This document shows, piece by piece, positions 11,301 to 26,300 of a DNA stretch of 64,000 nucleotides. The notes under the pieces were generated by a model, which searched no databases, was not told the origin of the DNA, and saw only the letters and a list, made by a program, of their open reading frames with translations. A program made the translations under genes and the position numbers. Numbering within the stretch: the first letter of the stretch is position 1; every line of letters begins with the position of its first letter. The DNA comes from Nymphaea colorata (Eukaryota > Streptophyta > Magnoliopsida > Nymphaeales > Nymphaeaceae), in contig NC_045151.1 in assembly GCF_008831285.2 (NCBI RefSeq), positions 11,212,571-11,276,570 of the forward strand, in the 5' to 3' direction.

Positions 11301-14300
11301 ATCAAGAACTTGACTTTCATGCTTGCCTGCATTCTTATGTAGGAAAATCTCCAAGAGTGAGAGAACACGCAGCTTGAAAAACATGAGCTGAGACTGGGCA
11401 GTATCACTACCAGCAGCATTTTTCCGGTCCTTGAAAATCTGTGCAAGATATGAGTCCATCCTGAACATTTCCTCATCGCTCATCCCACCGTCAGAATCAT
11501 CAGATCCCAAAGGTGCGGCGTTTACATTGGCAGCAACTTCTAGGTCAGCTGACCCTTCTGCATCTTCATCTTCAGAACTGTGATCACTTTGACCACCATC
11601 TGAATCCCCTGCTTCATCCACATCTTCAGATTCTTCAATTTCCAGGAAATCATCTTCAGCATCATCTTCCTCTTCATCAATCACAGACTGGTGACGAGAA
11701 GGCTTCAGATCTTTTTTTACTACACGCAACATACTGATGAGCGCAGATTCTGTGATCTGGTCAGAAAAGAACTTGAAAACCTGCATCATTCAAAAGGACA
11801 AAGACTTGAAAGCTAGTTCCCACCAAGTTGCAAATAATTACAGCTGTCCAATGATTTCAGTTATCCAGATAAGGAGCAAACATGTTACACTTGGGTCAAA
11901 TTAAATAAAATCTTCAACAAACGCAAATGACTTATTTGTGCTCCTATATGTAGACATAGTCTTATAGAATAAGAAAAATCCAACCGTTTCCCACAGAATC
12001 GTAATGATGCGCTAATGAAAAGGCATGACAAAAGGCCAAATGAGCAATCAAGAAATTAGAAAGTCATAAAAGTTAATATAACCAACACTCTGCAACAACG
12101 TTCCTCTCCTCTCATGCAGCTAGCTGTCCAAATACATCATATTTGCCTAAAATGGTCATAATCTGGACTACAGACATCAGGCTACATATTCCCCATTAGC
12201 ATAGATTTCAACCTAAAGCACCTTAACTATAACATGTCATCAAATCATCCTCCTATCATAATCAAGAAAGTACCTGCTCAATGGAGAAGAACAAAGGAGC
12301 AGATGACTGAGGCAGCAACGAGAGCAAAGTATCTACAAGAACATCCATGAAGGCAGGGCTCCCAGTATCATCATCATGCTCTTCATCAGTTGAATCAAGA
12401 TCAGTAAGAGTGACAAAAGCTTTCTTGTAACATATTACAAGCTCAGAAGCAGTCTCACTGAATTCCCCTGGCTTTAGGAGAACTTGCAAAAGCAACTGGA
12501 CAAGCAAGAAACGCATTGGATATACCTCAATCTCCCGTTCCTCCTGTATAATTTCAATAAAGAGCAAGTAAATTGGAGAAAAACAATAACGTTCTGCACG
12601 TATGTGTGTTGAAATTAGAAAGTTTATGTTCAAGTTTGGTAGCTTTCTAGTTTTTAAAAAATTAGTCTTCTTTGGTCATTTCATATAATTGTGTGTCTCT
12701 CGTATGTAAGGAGATCTGCCGACCCTTAATCTCTCTTAAATTAGAGATTAGGCTTAACTAATGTGACATGAAATTTTTCTTCCCTCTCTCTCTCTCCCCC
12801 CCCTCTCTCTCTCTCTCTTTCTCCATCGTGTTCAACAGTGTATTTATCACAAAATGTTTCAGTCATGAGATGGCACATCATCCACATTAAAAAGACATTC
12901 ATGAGCACATTTTAAAAGCTTTGCTGCACAGCACATGTCCATGGAATACTCATTACAGCTTGCAACCTATGTCACATTGCCTCTCTCCCCCCCCCCCCTT
13001 CCCTCTCTCTCTCTCTTTCTCCATCGTGTTCAACAGTGTATTTATCAGAAAATGTTTCAGTCATGAGATGGCACATCATCCACATTAAAAAGACATTCAT
13101 GAGCACATTTTAAAAGCTTTGCTGCACAGCACATGTCCATGGAATACTCATTACAGCTTGCAACCTATGTCACATTGCCAGTGCAAGTACTAAAGGTAAA
13201 TAAAGCCCCTTGTAAAAAAATAAAATTATAGGTACGGGGTACAACTAGGTAGAAAATATTAAAGCAAAAAAAGAAGGGTTATACATAACAATTAGCAATT
13301 AAAAAACTTGAAAAAAAAGGTGTTCATAACCCTAACCCAGCAATTCCTACATTGTTGACAGTTACACTTACTTCCCCATTATTACGAAAATATTTTCACT
13401 AGTAGCACATGGGGAAATCACGGACAAAGATGCATACATATACAAAACAACGTGTAGAAAATAGACTGCATACTGAATAATACAGAAAATAACTTGTTAA
13501 AAAAAATGAATAACAAAACAAAGGCCCGTGAAGTGCAAGATAAATAATTCACAAACAACAACTTGTACAGAAAATTAGAAACATTTGTGTGATTTTCCAT
13601 TTCGAAAATCCTAAAAGTGACTGAAATTTTGCTTTTACAATGTACAAATGGATAGGGAGATGGCTTGCGACACAATCTAAAGTTGAATACCATATACAAC
13701 TATTGAGGCCCAGGCAGAGTAGTGCAGAAGGTCTAGGGTTTGAATAGAATACCATCTTTAAGAATCGGCTTTCCATTGACTGCATTTTCTTGAATGCCTC
13801 TTCATCCTCTTTGCTCAATGGCCGAAAGAGTGAAACTGAAGGAATGTTGCACAAAGTGTCCAGAAAATGCATAAAATAAGACCCCAGATCATCTGTAATG
13901 AACATATCAGACTCATTCTTTGTCCCCATGCTTTTTTCTGCATCTGCTAGTAAAAGTTGTAGCTGCTGAATACAAATCTTGCGTACATTGCTAGAGCTAG
14001 CTGTCTTTGGCCATTTCAGCTTCTCTTGCAACTCAAAGGATGTCACCTCCCTGCCTAAAGAAGCGGTAAAGAGTCCTTCAACGGTTAAAAATTTCAATAT
14101 CTCCCTTTGTATATGCAATTTTTCTTCCAGTTTCAGCTTCAAGTACTTGAAAACACGAGGAAGGCTGTCCACAATCCAACTTCTCAGAATATCAGGATTG
14201 CCTGAGGAATCCGTGTAGCTGCTACCATCCAAAGAAATCATTTCAGAAGACTCAATAGTCGCCTGTGCTGATCCTTTATCCAGTGACCCATTGTCATCAA

Positions 14301-17300
14301 TAAATAAGCTCATCAAGCTTTGGACAAACAACATACAACCTGAAGCAGAGTTAAACTTAGAAACCAAGTCCTTAACCACGTGAGTATGTGTGATGGAATC
14401 GAATCTCCCAAAGCTATGTTGCTGTAAGGCTATGATGACAGCAACAAGGTGATCCACATCTCTTTCAGCCCACTTAGACAGCTCCTGCAGAAAATATTGG
14501 GCTGCCTTATAAAGCCAGGAGTCTTTGGTGGATAATATATCCATCAAACATTGAACTAGCTTGTATGAAAGGATAGCCTTGCTACATGATGCTGGCAATC
14601 TTGGGAGCAGCAGGAGCAAAATGTCAAATGCCAGATGCTTACGATCATGAGATGACATTAAAAGAGATCCATCAATTATAAGGCTACAGAAACAATTGAG
14701 ACGCTTGGCAAGGTTTTTCTCTGTGGAACTAAGTTTTCTACATTTCTTAAGCGCCTGAGTGGAATCACTAAATGCAGCGCCATCTTTCTGTAAAGAAACG
14801 TCCGAGAAAAGGACGTTCACCAATACAGGCCATACACTATGCATTCGAGGCTGACAAAAGGTTGTTTCCTGCAATTCAAGAAAAATGGTAAAACGCCATA
14901 ACAGGAAATGCCTTAAGACCTCATAACATTATACACCTATAAGGAGAAAAGAAATAAAAAAGTTAAAAAAAGTGTAGAAGACAAGATTTTTACTATCAAC
15001 AGGCACATGGTACTTTCTTCCCATTTTTCACTGAAGTGAAACACTCAGAACAGACGGACTGAACAAGAAGCTGCACACATAACTGAAGAGACTGAGACTC
15101 AAAGTATGTAGGGGAAAAGGAGAATTTCTCTCTTAAAGCCCACGATGGCCACACAAAACCAGAAGGAGAGAGAAATGGACTTAGCCTAAACCTCATAAAA
15201 AATCAGGATAATTGATGCTACCACACGTTTTCTGGTATAAAAAAAAATTATGAAAAAGGAGTACTCAATGAAGGAATTACCTTTAAGCATGGAACTAGAG
15301 AAGATAAGCAATCTGGAGTAAACAAGTTACTAGGAGTGAAGGGTGAAGGCAACAATTTGCAAAATATCTTGCTATCTGCAGATGCTTTCTCTCTTAATTT
15401 TAAGGCCAGATATAGTGCATCTGGATTTTCATTACTGATTGCTTTATCAAACCAATCTGCCAGTGCTGGAGCTTCTAGAACATGGGCTGCAACAGCATCT
15501 ATAGGTAACTGCAAGACTAAGAACTTCAGCTTCAACCAACACATGTGGAAGTGTGAACAGTTAGGCAAGTGCCTAACTTCTACATTGTAATTGACCAACC
15601 AAAAGAGCCTTTAAGCAAATGAAACCTGAATAAATAACAGAATTTTTAAAGAGTAAAGAGTCTAAAGACAAATAGAAGACTACTTCAGCTAACATGTTCA
15701 TTTTGGAATAAAAAGAATTAAAATAAAAGGCGAACAGGAGGTCTCGCATATAAACAGCCAACAAAGCACCAACAAGGTACTTCACGAACAGCCAATTTAT
15801 CAAAACATGATCAAGTAGAGAGAATCCAACCTAGTTCAGGTCAATGTCTCCTGAAGTTATAAGAAATGAAACTAGAAGAAAGCAGGAGTTGGATACACTT
15901 GCAACTCAAGACAAAAATTGAAAGTCATAACCGGATGATTGGCATACTTTATTCTATGCCACATGGATGCAAACTGCATAGTCACAGAAAGCACATTTCT
16001 TTCAAAAACAAACCCGTTTTATATGTCAAAAATGGGTCAGCCATATAAAACTGCAAAAAGACCCATCGTTTTTTTTTTTGAAAAAATGACAAAAACAAAA
16101 AACAAACTCCAAAACAAAACGTGAAAAAATGTGTTCCTTTTTTTTTTTTGCTTTTTTCATATTTTCTATTACTGCATTTTTCATTTTTTTAGGATTTTTC
16201 TTTTTAATTTTTTAAAATGTTGCCGAGATTTTCTCAAGAAAAACAACTTTCCCATATTATACCCAAGAAAAATCTCGCCGTTTAAAAACCCGTAAATGAT
16301 ATTTGTGACTATGATGGAGAGTTTAGATGCAGGTGCAAGTACGAGTGCAGTTGCAGACTTGCAGTATATAAGCCATCATGACTCATGAGAGCATATACAT
16401 CATTAAGCTTAAAGCGATCTAAGAAAATAGATAAATGATATTATGTTCATGTCAAACACATCAGTGCATATAACACAGTCAATAGTTAAATAAAACTGTA
16501 GGTTAAAAAAAAATTAAAGTCAGTTAGGTCCTTCATTCACAAAATTTGGAGACTCCATAGGCAAACCGCATGAACAATAGAAAACATCAACTAAAAGTCT
16601 AAAACTCAGAATTTTACATGCACAAACACAGAAACACCAAAAAAAAGTGGCAGACAGTTGTCTAATCAACTTCATCGATAATTCACAAGGTTCCATGTGT
16701 AAAGTTACCTTTCTGAAAACATGGATGCTATGTTGTCAAGGCATCGCTTAGGCAATGTCTAGGCGAAGACAAAGCCTGAGTCCACACACATCCCCTAAGT
16801 CCACCACTTAGGCGATGGAATACATGCTGGTGGCTAGGCTGGCTAGGCACCAGCAAGCCTAGTCCATGTTATATTACCTGTTGTTATACCACCTGTTACA
16901 TGTATTGTAATACCTTATATATGTATTGTTGATTTTTGCATAATACTGTTATTGTTCCTTTGTGTCGTGTCTGTATAGTCATCCTTTGCTTTTGTTGTAT
17001 TTGCTTTGTTTATGTTGAGTCTTGGTGTAAGCTCGAATGTTCACCTGTGTCGGAGCACCCTCCCAAAACGGCCCCAAGTGTAAGATTGAGATTCCTTATT
17101 TTGGATGGTCGGTATGGGAATTCTGTAAGCGGCTTTGGCCATCCTTTGTACGTAAAGTGTAAAAGCTTACTTGCTTTCTCTCGTGATGTACTCAACTGTT
17201 TAAGTGAATATATTGCGAGTTTTCTTTCCACACTTTTTGTGCATTTTGTGTCCTGTGTTTTCAAAAAGCGTTCAAGTGATCTACGCCCACTTGAACGAGG

Positions 17301-20300
17301 CGAAGGCTTGCAGCTTACTGGCGAGAGTTTGCCGCGCCGTACGGTCCGAAGGAGTCGGCCCGTGACAACTGGTATCAGAGCCCAGATTCTGCTCAATCTG
17401 GGGAAGCGATCGGAGAGTCGGTGTAGAGCGTCACGCCGACTTGCTGCTGTTGAGGAGGACGCCATGGCATCACAATACAATCTGCGATGTGCCAAAGGCA
17501 ATGAGCCGGCCCGGCCCATGACCAGGTAGACCTGGAAGAGACGGTGAACCGGTTGGTCGCAGATGTGGCCACCCATGAGGAAGCCCTCGGCTTTGATGCC
17601 GAGACCTTTGAGGGATTCAAGGAGGAGATGAAGTTGATGCGAGAACAGAAGGCCGAGTCAGTGGCCATGAACTGATCACTTTCTGACTTGGTGAAGACCC
17701 TATAGGACGAAGTTGCTGGACTCCGGGCTTCAAACCAGAGACTGCTACGTACTAATTCTGCCAGTAGTAGTCAAGAGAGGACCAGTAGAATCGACGTTCA
17801 ACGTCCGGCGAAGTACAGTAGTAGCCGGGAAGCGAGGGCGATCGACAACTTTTTGTTCCAAGTTGACTACTACCTGGACTTGCAGAACGTAGTAGAGGAG
17901 GACTTGAAGATCAAGACCGCAGCGATGTTGTTAGAAGGAGATGCTGTGGCTTGGTGGAGGCGGAAAATGTTAGACATTGAGAACGGGGACTGCACGATTC
18001 GTACCTTCAACGACTTCCGCAAACAGTTGAAGGGATACTTCATGTCTGTGGATGCTGAAAGGCATGCTTATCGGTTAGTTGCGAATCTGAAGCAAACAAG
18101 TGCCTTGAGAGATTACATCAAGGCATACCAAAAGGTCATGTTGAACGTGCCTATGATGCCAGAAAAAGACAAACTTCACTGGTTCATCATACGGCTCCAA
18201 TCTTGGGCCCAAGCCGACGTGGAGAGATCGAATCTAGAGACCTTGGAGCAAGCATATGTGGCAGTTGAGCGCTTGGCCGATACCCAACGCAAAAGCGACA
18301 CCGATACCTTCAAGTCTACAAAGAAGTCCGACCACGATGATAAGAGGGAGGAACGGCGAGACACCAAAAAATGAATCGTCGTACCAGAAGCCAATCGAGA
18401 GAAAACTCTTCTTTCGCAAGGACTACACTGGGCCACCAAGAGAAGTGACTTGTTGAGTTTGCGGAGGAAAGCATCAGGCGCGTGTCTGCCCGAAACGTGT
18501 GAGACCTACCGGGCAGGCCAATGCCGCAAGGGCCACCGAAGGCGAGACCGAAGAAGGGCAAACACGGATGGGTGCCGCCCAGACGATCAATGCGGTCCAA
18601 AGTCGCGCAGTGTCTAGCGGTATGGTAAACAAGGAGCTGATGTACCTAGACGTCACTCTGAATGGAACGTCTACTGTTGCAATGGTAGACTCCGGGGCAA
18701 CGCATAACTTCGTCTCAAGAGAGGAGGCGGAGCGAGTGGGATTGAAGCTTGTGCCGCAGCAGAGGACCCTAAACGGTGAACTCTGAAGTCAAGCCCATCC
18801 TATGAGAAGCGAATGGTGTAACGGTTCAAATTGAAGGCTGGACGGGAGTCACCAACTTCTCTGTAGTACCAATGGACGACTTCAAGGTGATTTTGGGGAT
18901 GGAGTTCCTTAGAGGTCAAAATGCAATGATGTTGTCGAAATTCAACACATTGACGTTGATGGGTGCGGACCAGTCTCATACAGTGCACTGCCACTCCGCC
19001 AGAAACAAGTCCCAGCTGACGTTGTCGGCAATGCAATTGAATAAGGGCGCGTGCGTCATGGAGAACAAACATTCCTCATGGTTGTACGTCTACAAGAAGA
19101 TGGCCCTCAGCCGAGAGCCATTCCCCCACGGCTAGCCCCTGTCCTGAAGGGGTTCGAGGGGGTGATGCCCCCCAAGCTGCCCAAACACCTACCTCCCAGA
19201 CGTGAAGCTGATCATGAGATAGACTTGGTTTCCGGAGCCAAACCACCAGCAATGGTCCCCTACAGAATGAGACCGGCTGAACTGAAGGAGCTGCAGAAGC
19301 AGCTTGATGACATGCTGGAGTCAGGGATCATTCGTCCCTCTAAGGCACCATTCGGAGCCCCTGTATTGTTCCAAACGAAGCATGATGGCTCCAAGAGACT
19401 CTGTGTGAATTACCGCGCTTTGAACAAGGTGACGATGAAGAACAGGTATCCACAGCCTTTGATTGCTTGTTCGACCAGTTGGGCAAGGCGAGGATCTTTT
19501 CGAAGTTGGACATTAGTTCCGGCTACTGGCAGGTCAGGATCGTAGAAGGTGATGAACCAAAGACCACTTGCATCACCCGCTATGGAGCGTATGAGTTCTT
19601 AGTCATGTCATTCGGGTTGACGAACGCCCCTGCGACTTTGTCGACTCTCATGAACAAGATATTCTACCACTACCTTGACAAGTTTGTGGTAGTTTACCTT
19701 GATGACATTGTGATCTTCGGCAGCGACCTAGAGGAGCACGTCAGTCACTTGAGGACGGTGTTCCAGGTACTCAAAGAAAACGATCTCTATGTGAAGAAAG
19801 AGAAGTGTCTCTTTGGACAAAGAGAGATCAGTTTCCTCGGCCATATTGTAGGGGATGGCTAGCTGCGAATGGATCCGGAGAAAGTGAAGGTTGTTCAAGA
19901 TTGAAAGCCGCCATAAAATGTGCCTGAATTGCTGTCCTTTCGTGGGTTGGCTAATTACTATCGGCGGTTCATCACGGGGTATTCGTTGATAGCGGTGCCC
20001 CTCACTGACTTGCTCAAAAAGAATAGATTCTGGATTTGGACTCAATCTGCCCAAGATGCCTTTGAAGGCCTCAAACGTGCCCTTGTACAAGAGCCCGTTC
20101 TCAGATTGCCAGATCATTCAAAGCCCTTCGAAGTACACACAGACGCCTCAGATTTTGCCATTGGTGGGGTACTAATGTAGGACGGTCATCCGATCGCCTA
20201 TGAGAGCCGGAAGTTGAAGGGCCCTATGAAGCGATACACAGTGCATGAACAGGAGATGACCGTCATTGTACATTGCTTGCGCATATGGAGGCACTACCTA

Positions 20301-23300
20301 CTGGGGGCAGAGTTCGTTGTCAAGACGGATAATGTGGCCACAAGTTACTTCAAGACACAGAAGAAGTTAACTCCGAAGCAGGCTCGGTGGTAGGAATTGT
20401 TGGCGGAGTTCGATTTCGCTTTGGAGTACAAGGTTGGTAAGACCAACGTGGTAGCGGATGCGTTGAGTAGAAAGGCAGAACTTGCAGCCTCTCGAGTGGG
20501 GACCTCCGGACCCCAATTGGAGGGTGCACTCCTCGAGCGGGTTCATGAAGGAATGCAGCATGACTCAGCGGCCCAACACTTGGTTGTCTTGGCTGAAGCG
20601 GGGAAGACTCGAAGATTCTGGCTACGAGATGGATTGCTCCTCACCAAGGGCGGACGTGTTTTCGTGCCGAAGTGGGGCAATCTCCGGCGGGAGCTAACAA
20701 GGGAGTGCCATGATACGCTTTGGGTTGTCCATCCAGGCCAGGAGCGGACTCTGGCCCTTCTCGAGCGTGGGTACTACTGGCCCCAGATGCGCGACGACGT
20801 GGAGGCGTATGTAAAGACTTGTCTCATCTGCCAGCAGGACAAAGGGAGTAATCAGAAGCCTGCCGGCCTGCTTGAGCCTCTTCCTATTCCGGAGCATCCG
20901 TGGGAGAGCATCTCCATGGACTTCATTGTGAGTCTACCCAGAGTTGATGACTACAGCTCTATCTTTGTTGTTGTGGACAGGTTTTCTAAGTATGTCACGT
21001 TCATCCCAACTACGAAGGAGAGCCCAGCAGAGAAAACGACGGAGATGTTTGTGAAAAACATTGTGAAGTACTGGGGCGTGCCGAAGAGTATTGTGACTGA
21101 TCGCGATGCTCGCTTCACGGGCAAGTTTTGGCGTGAAGTGTTTCGGTTGCTTGGCTCAGACTTGTTTTCCACAAGTTTCCACCTATAGACTGATAGCCAG
21201 ACCAAACGCATCAATGCCTTGTTGGAACAGTACCTGCGTCACTTTGTCAGCGCCAACCAAAAAAACTGGGTAAAACTGCTCGATGTGGCCCAATTCTGTT
21301 ACAACGTGCAAAAGAGCGAGTCTTCAGGCCACAGCCCCTTCGAAGTAGCCACCGGGCAGCAGCCGTTGATGCCTCACACTGTTGAGGCCCAAGAGAATGG
21401 AAGACCCAGTTCGCCTACTAGTTCGTCAAAGACTGGCAAGAACAAACGGAGATAGCTAAGGTGTTCTTGCACAAAGCCGCCAAGAAGATGAAGAAATGGG
21501 CTGACAAGAATCGGAGACCTGCCGAGTTTCAAGTGGGAGACCAAGTTCTCATCAAACGTTATCCAAACCGCTCGGGTATCTTCCGTGGACGACACCGAGC
21601 GCTGATCCGAAAGTATGAAGGGCCATTTACTGTGGTCAAGAGAATTGCAAAGCTGGCATACATGTTAGATATGCCGCCAGACTTCAAGGTGCATTCAGTG
21701 TTTCACGTCTGCAACCTCAAGCCCTTCTATGCCGACGCTGAAGATCCAGAGAGAAGCCAGCCGCGGCGAGAACCAATCTTGCAACGAGCTCCTTCGACCC
21801 GGAGGGCCACTGATCGACAGTTAGACCATATCCTTCGACACAAAGTCAACAATCTTGGTGAACCAAAGCCATACTTGGTTAGGTGGGTAGACGAAGACCA
21901 GCCAACATGGGAGTATGTCTTTCGTTTGAAGCGAAGTCATCCAGAAGAAGTCAGGGTCTACCATGAAGCTGCTAGCGCCGAGGACGACGCTTGATTTGAA
22001 TGGGGGAGCCTATTCCCTTGTGTCGTGTCTGTATAGTCGTCATTTGCTTTTGTTGTATTTGCTTTGTTTATGTTGAGTCTTGGTGTAAGCTCGAATGTTA
22101 ACCTGTGTCGGAGCACCCTCCCAAAACGGCCCCAAGTGTAAGATTGGGATTTCTTGTTTTGGATGGTCAGCATGAGAATTCTGTAAGCGGCTTCGGCCAT
22201 CCTTTGTAAGTAAAGTGTAAAAGTTTACTTGTTTTCCCTCGTGATGTACTCAACTGTTTACGTGAATATATTGCGAGTTTTTTTTCCACATTCTTTGTGC
22301 ATTTTGTGTCCTGCGTTTTCAAAAAGCGTTCAAGTGATCTGCGCCCACTTGAACGAGGAGAAAGCTTGCGGCTTACTGGCGAGAGTTTGCCGCGCCGCAC
22401 GGTCTGAAGGAGTCGGCCCGTGACAGTTATAATACCTGCTATTATACCTGTCATGTACTGTTATTCTGTTTTGTTATATATAATACCTGATGTTATACCT
22501 GTTATATGTATTGTAACACAAGTTGTTATTCCTGTTATGTACAGTCTGCTATACCACTATATAGTATTGCATTAACCTGTTATATGTATATACTGTTACC
22601 CTGTTATTCAGTATTGTGATACCTGTTATATGTATATGTTAGTATGTATTGTTACTCTTATGTACTGTCATATCATCATATGTATACTATTATGTACTTC
22701 TATATAATATGCAATACATATTATACTGTAATATGTAACTTGACATATTAACATAACTAAAAATAAAATAAAAAAAATTGGTCACCTTTTTTGCCTAGGC
22801 CCTCCTAAGCGCGCCTAGGCTCTAGATGCTGCCTCGTACCAAGGCAGCACCTTGATGCCTTGACAACATACCATGTATGATAATTAATAATTTGTCTTTG
22901 GACAATCAATCAAGTTGATCAGCCAACAGATAATTAGTAGACATAGTCATTTATATTTATTTAGTCCACACACAGACATAGACAAATACATATATAGCAT
23001 GTATATAAGCATCATTAGATACCCAGAAGGTTACAGCTTATAGCATGAAATGTTACATGTGGCTTATGATTATCATTTATATTTTTATTACCTTTACCAC
23101 TTTATCTACCTTTCAATTTTGACAACTTAGATTCTAACATCTAACCACGAATTTCTAATGTAAATGTTGGGTCTTTTATGAAAAGATACAATATTAATGC
23201 CAATGATAACATATACACACACACACACACATATCAGAAAGGATTGTCACAAACAATAGAATTAACAACTAACAGGCTATCATTGCATTAATAGTTCAAG

Positions 23301-26300
23301 GGGAAAAAATGCCGCTTGTCACATCAAACTGGCAACCAAGTTGTGTTGACTTAGGTGAGGTCACTGTTTTGGCAACTGCATCTGACTCGGTGCACTGCCG
23401 AGATCCCCCATCTAGCACTTTTAACTACGTAGAAGAGAACACTTTATGGGATGGAAACATGTATCTGTAAGTTGATCGACCATAGAAAAACATTGAACTT
23501 AAAGGAATATAAGGAGATTAAAATTCATACAAATTCAAACTGTTGCTCCAGTCCAATGTTTCAATGGAAAGTATATTAATCAATCAAAATAAAATACAAC
23601 TATATATGTTAAGTTGAGCTGATACCCACCGTATCTGCCAACTCCAGAATAATTGAAACAGCAGGTTCGCGTAAGTAACTTTTCTTATCAGCAAGTGAAA
23701 CAACAACCCTAATAAACTCTTTTATCATTAATGTTTTGTTATTCAAACTCCACTCGTGAGCCACCCGACCTGATCTAGCAAGGGCTCCATAAGCGAATAA
23801 AAGTCCCAAAAAACAATCTCGAGCTTCCTGCACTAACACAAAGAAAAGAGATTTACGCGCAACAGAAGATATATGACAGCACAAACACTATACAAAGATC
23901 TTTAGCATCAGAAAGTAAGACAGGAAAAAAATCATGTAGAGCAGTACGTTCATGCAATATACTCAAAGCATGAACATTTGGAGATGAAAAGATGCAATCA
24001 TCAGCACTTTTGATCACATATGCCAATTTTGATCACATACGCCACCCAGTCCTTTTTGAAGGTCCACCACCTGGGCCCACCTAGCACTTTTGAGTTTTGA
24101 TCACATGTGCCAATTTGATATTCTTGACTTTTGGAATTAAAGGGCTAGTACACTAAGCAATCGAAAGAGGAAGTGGAAAGTCAGAATAGGAAGTATTGGA
24201 AACACTAGAAAATTTTACGAAGCTAAACAGACTTTTTACGTTCTTTTGGAGAGGATGTAGGTGTTGGATAGGGGAAGGGGGTAGTAAATCTTCATAAGTA
24301 TATATAAATTGCATATGAATAATATGCACATGCAACTGCAAGCTTAGACAATCATGTCCATGTAAGCAAAATGTTCTCCAAAATATTCACAAACATTCAT
24401 AAAAAAATATTTGATTTCACACACTGATTGCTATCAGACAGGAATGTCTATGCTGCTCAAGTACAAGTACAGAGAACTAGAACTTTTTTCAAAGCTTGCA
24501 GCCTAAGGCATCAATACAATTGGAAACACATTTCCTTTTAATGTGAACAAGAAACAAACTACTATTTGGTGAGAAGTGCATACTGGTAACTGGTTCCTCG
24601 TGTTTAAATAGTGCTCTCAGAAATGTTGCATTCATGTTTCAGGAAATCATTTATCTGCAGCTTCCAGTGTCGGACTAATGTTTCCAGTGAACTTAAGTAG
24701 CACCAGACAACACCTCTGCAGGACATGTTGATTCATGTAGAGAAAATTCTTGAGTTTTTTGAGAAGATACAAAGGAAATGGAAAGGAACCTTCCATGAGA
24801 TCATATAATCAAGGAAAAGTGATAAACGACAAAAGCAAACTTGGCATAGCACTCCCTAATGGACATCATCTTTGGCAGCCAAAATCATAAATACAGCAAG
24901 ATGAGCATATATCAATTGTATATTGAAAGAAATGATCAAAGAAAAAAAATCAATTTAATTAAGAATGCATAAGATTTAAAATTTCTCCATAGCATATTAG
25001 ATTTTGCAACAGAAAACAACATTCACTGATTCACAGAATATAACTATTTATCCATACATTTGCTCACACACACAGACAACATTCATTAAGGAGAGGATTA
25101 TCTATACATTAGCAACGTAGAAATATGAAACCATCAACTACCTGTCCCTTCATTGAAGAAGAAACCTCCAATAGATTGTCTACCAGCTCCAGTGTTGAAT
25201 CAATGCTGATGCTTTGAATAGTTCCCAAAACAGTTGTCAAACCTAGTGCAAATCCTTGCCTAGCACACTGAACAAGAACCACTAGACATTATCGTGCTGA
25301 TAGCAACCAATCGCCTCTATTTTTACTTTGTTACACTAACCAAATGATATAATCTAAATCCATGAAAAGCTCAACCAAAACCATAACATCTTGAAGGAAG
25401 AGATATTGAAGCAAAAGAAAGGGAAAGTCCATTTGTGGGCCTACTTGCAATAATCTCAAGAACAATCCTCGTATTTCTGATTCTAATTTCCCTAAGAAGG
25501 ATCCCATTTTGTTGATAACTCTCAAATAAGGGCCTACCATTACCATTGACCCATCACGTCACTCTCAGCTATGCTGAACAAATGACATGATGTCCTTTCT
25601 TTTATGCAAAGTGGAGCACATTTGCTGCCCAAAAGGACAATGTTGGAAAGTATAAGTTTTCATGTGTTCCAAAATAACATAGTATAACTCAAGGCCCCAT
25701 TTGATAGTTGTCAGTGGGGCCCACATTAAGGAAATCAGGAACTAGTGAAAGCCTTGACGTTTACAAAACTTCATCAATGTCATATCTGACAACAAAGGGT
25801 TAAGAAATTAACTCATGAGCATACCAATTTCCATTTCGTAGATAATTTCAGATAATTCAGTAAATGGCATCAGAAGACATTCATTAATTCCATAAAGTTA
25901 GACAGATGGTTGATCAGCTTGATTATCTTGCCCCAAGATAAACTTTATAGATTCTTTTGTTGTGGCAGCTTCAATTACAATCTCCAACTTGTGAATAACC
26001 TAGTCAGCCCTATTTCATTGATATACACATTAATATAACTAATGAAAAATGAAGCACAAGGCTGTAATGGGTATGACCCCCGAACCGTGATTCATGGGCA
26101 AAAAACGAACCTCTTTCAATTAAATTTTAGCATTTCAAAAAAAAAATATTAACGATAAATAGATGAAAATATCCAAGTTTCCAATAGTAACAGTATTTTC
26201 TCTAAAAATCCATTCAGTTGCAAGTTTCAAAAGCCGAGTATTTTTCATACACGACATAAAGATAATCAAACGTCAGCATAACGAAAAACAAGATGAGAAG

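Larger units (their letters stand above)
16953..22425 (+). mobile_element. Ty3/Gypsy LTR retrotransposon with chromodomain
   Basis: LTRs of equal length (415 bp) at 16953-17367 and 22011-22425. The 5-bp target duplication GTTAT lies at 16948-16952 and 22426-22430. A tRNA-Met primer site lies at 17370, three bases after the LTR, and a purine tract (GGGGGAG) near 22001-22008. Order: gag, protease, reverse transcriptase, RNase H, integrase, C-terminal chromodomain, which identifies a chromovirus-type Gypsy. LTRs differ at roughly 27 of 415 positions by eye. Many stops and frame changes make it defective. Confidence 0.94.
16728..22871. mobile_element. non-autonomous hAT-like element interrupted by a Gypsy element
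   Basis: Terminal inverted repeat TATGTTGTCAAGGCATC at 16729-16745 with its complement at 22854-22870. CTTAGG/CCTAGG-rich subterminal sequence is present on both sides. Flanking 8-mers CATGGATG (16720-16727) and CATGTATG (22872-22879) match at 7 of 8 positions, consistent with an aged hAT target duplication. Without the nested Gypsy and one copy of its duplication, the element is about 670 bp and has no coding capacity. It lies in intron 3 of the POL5-like gene. Confidence 0.75.
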
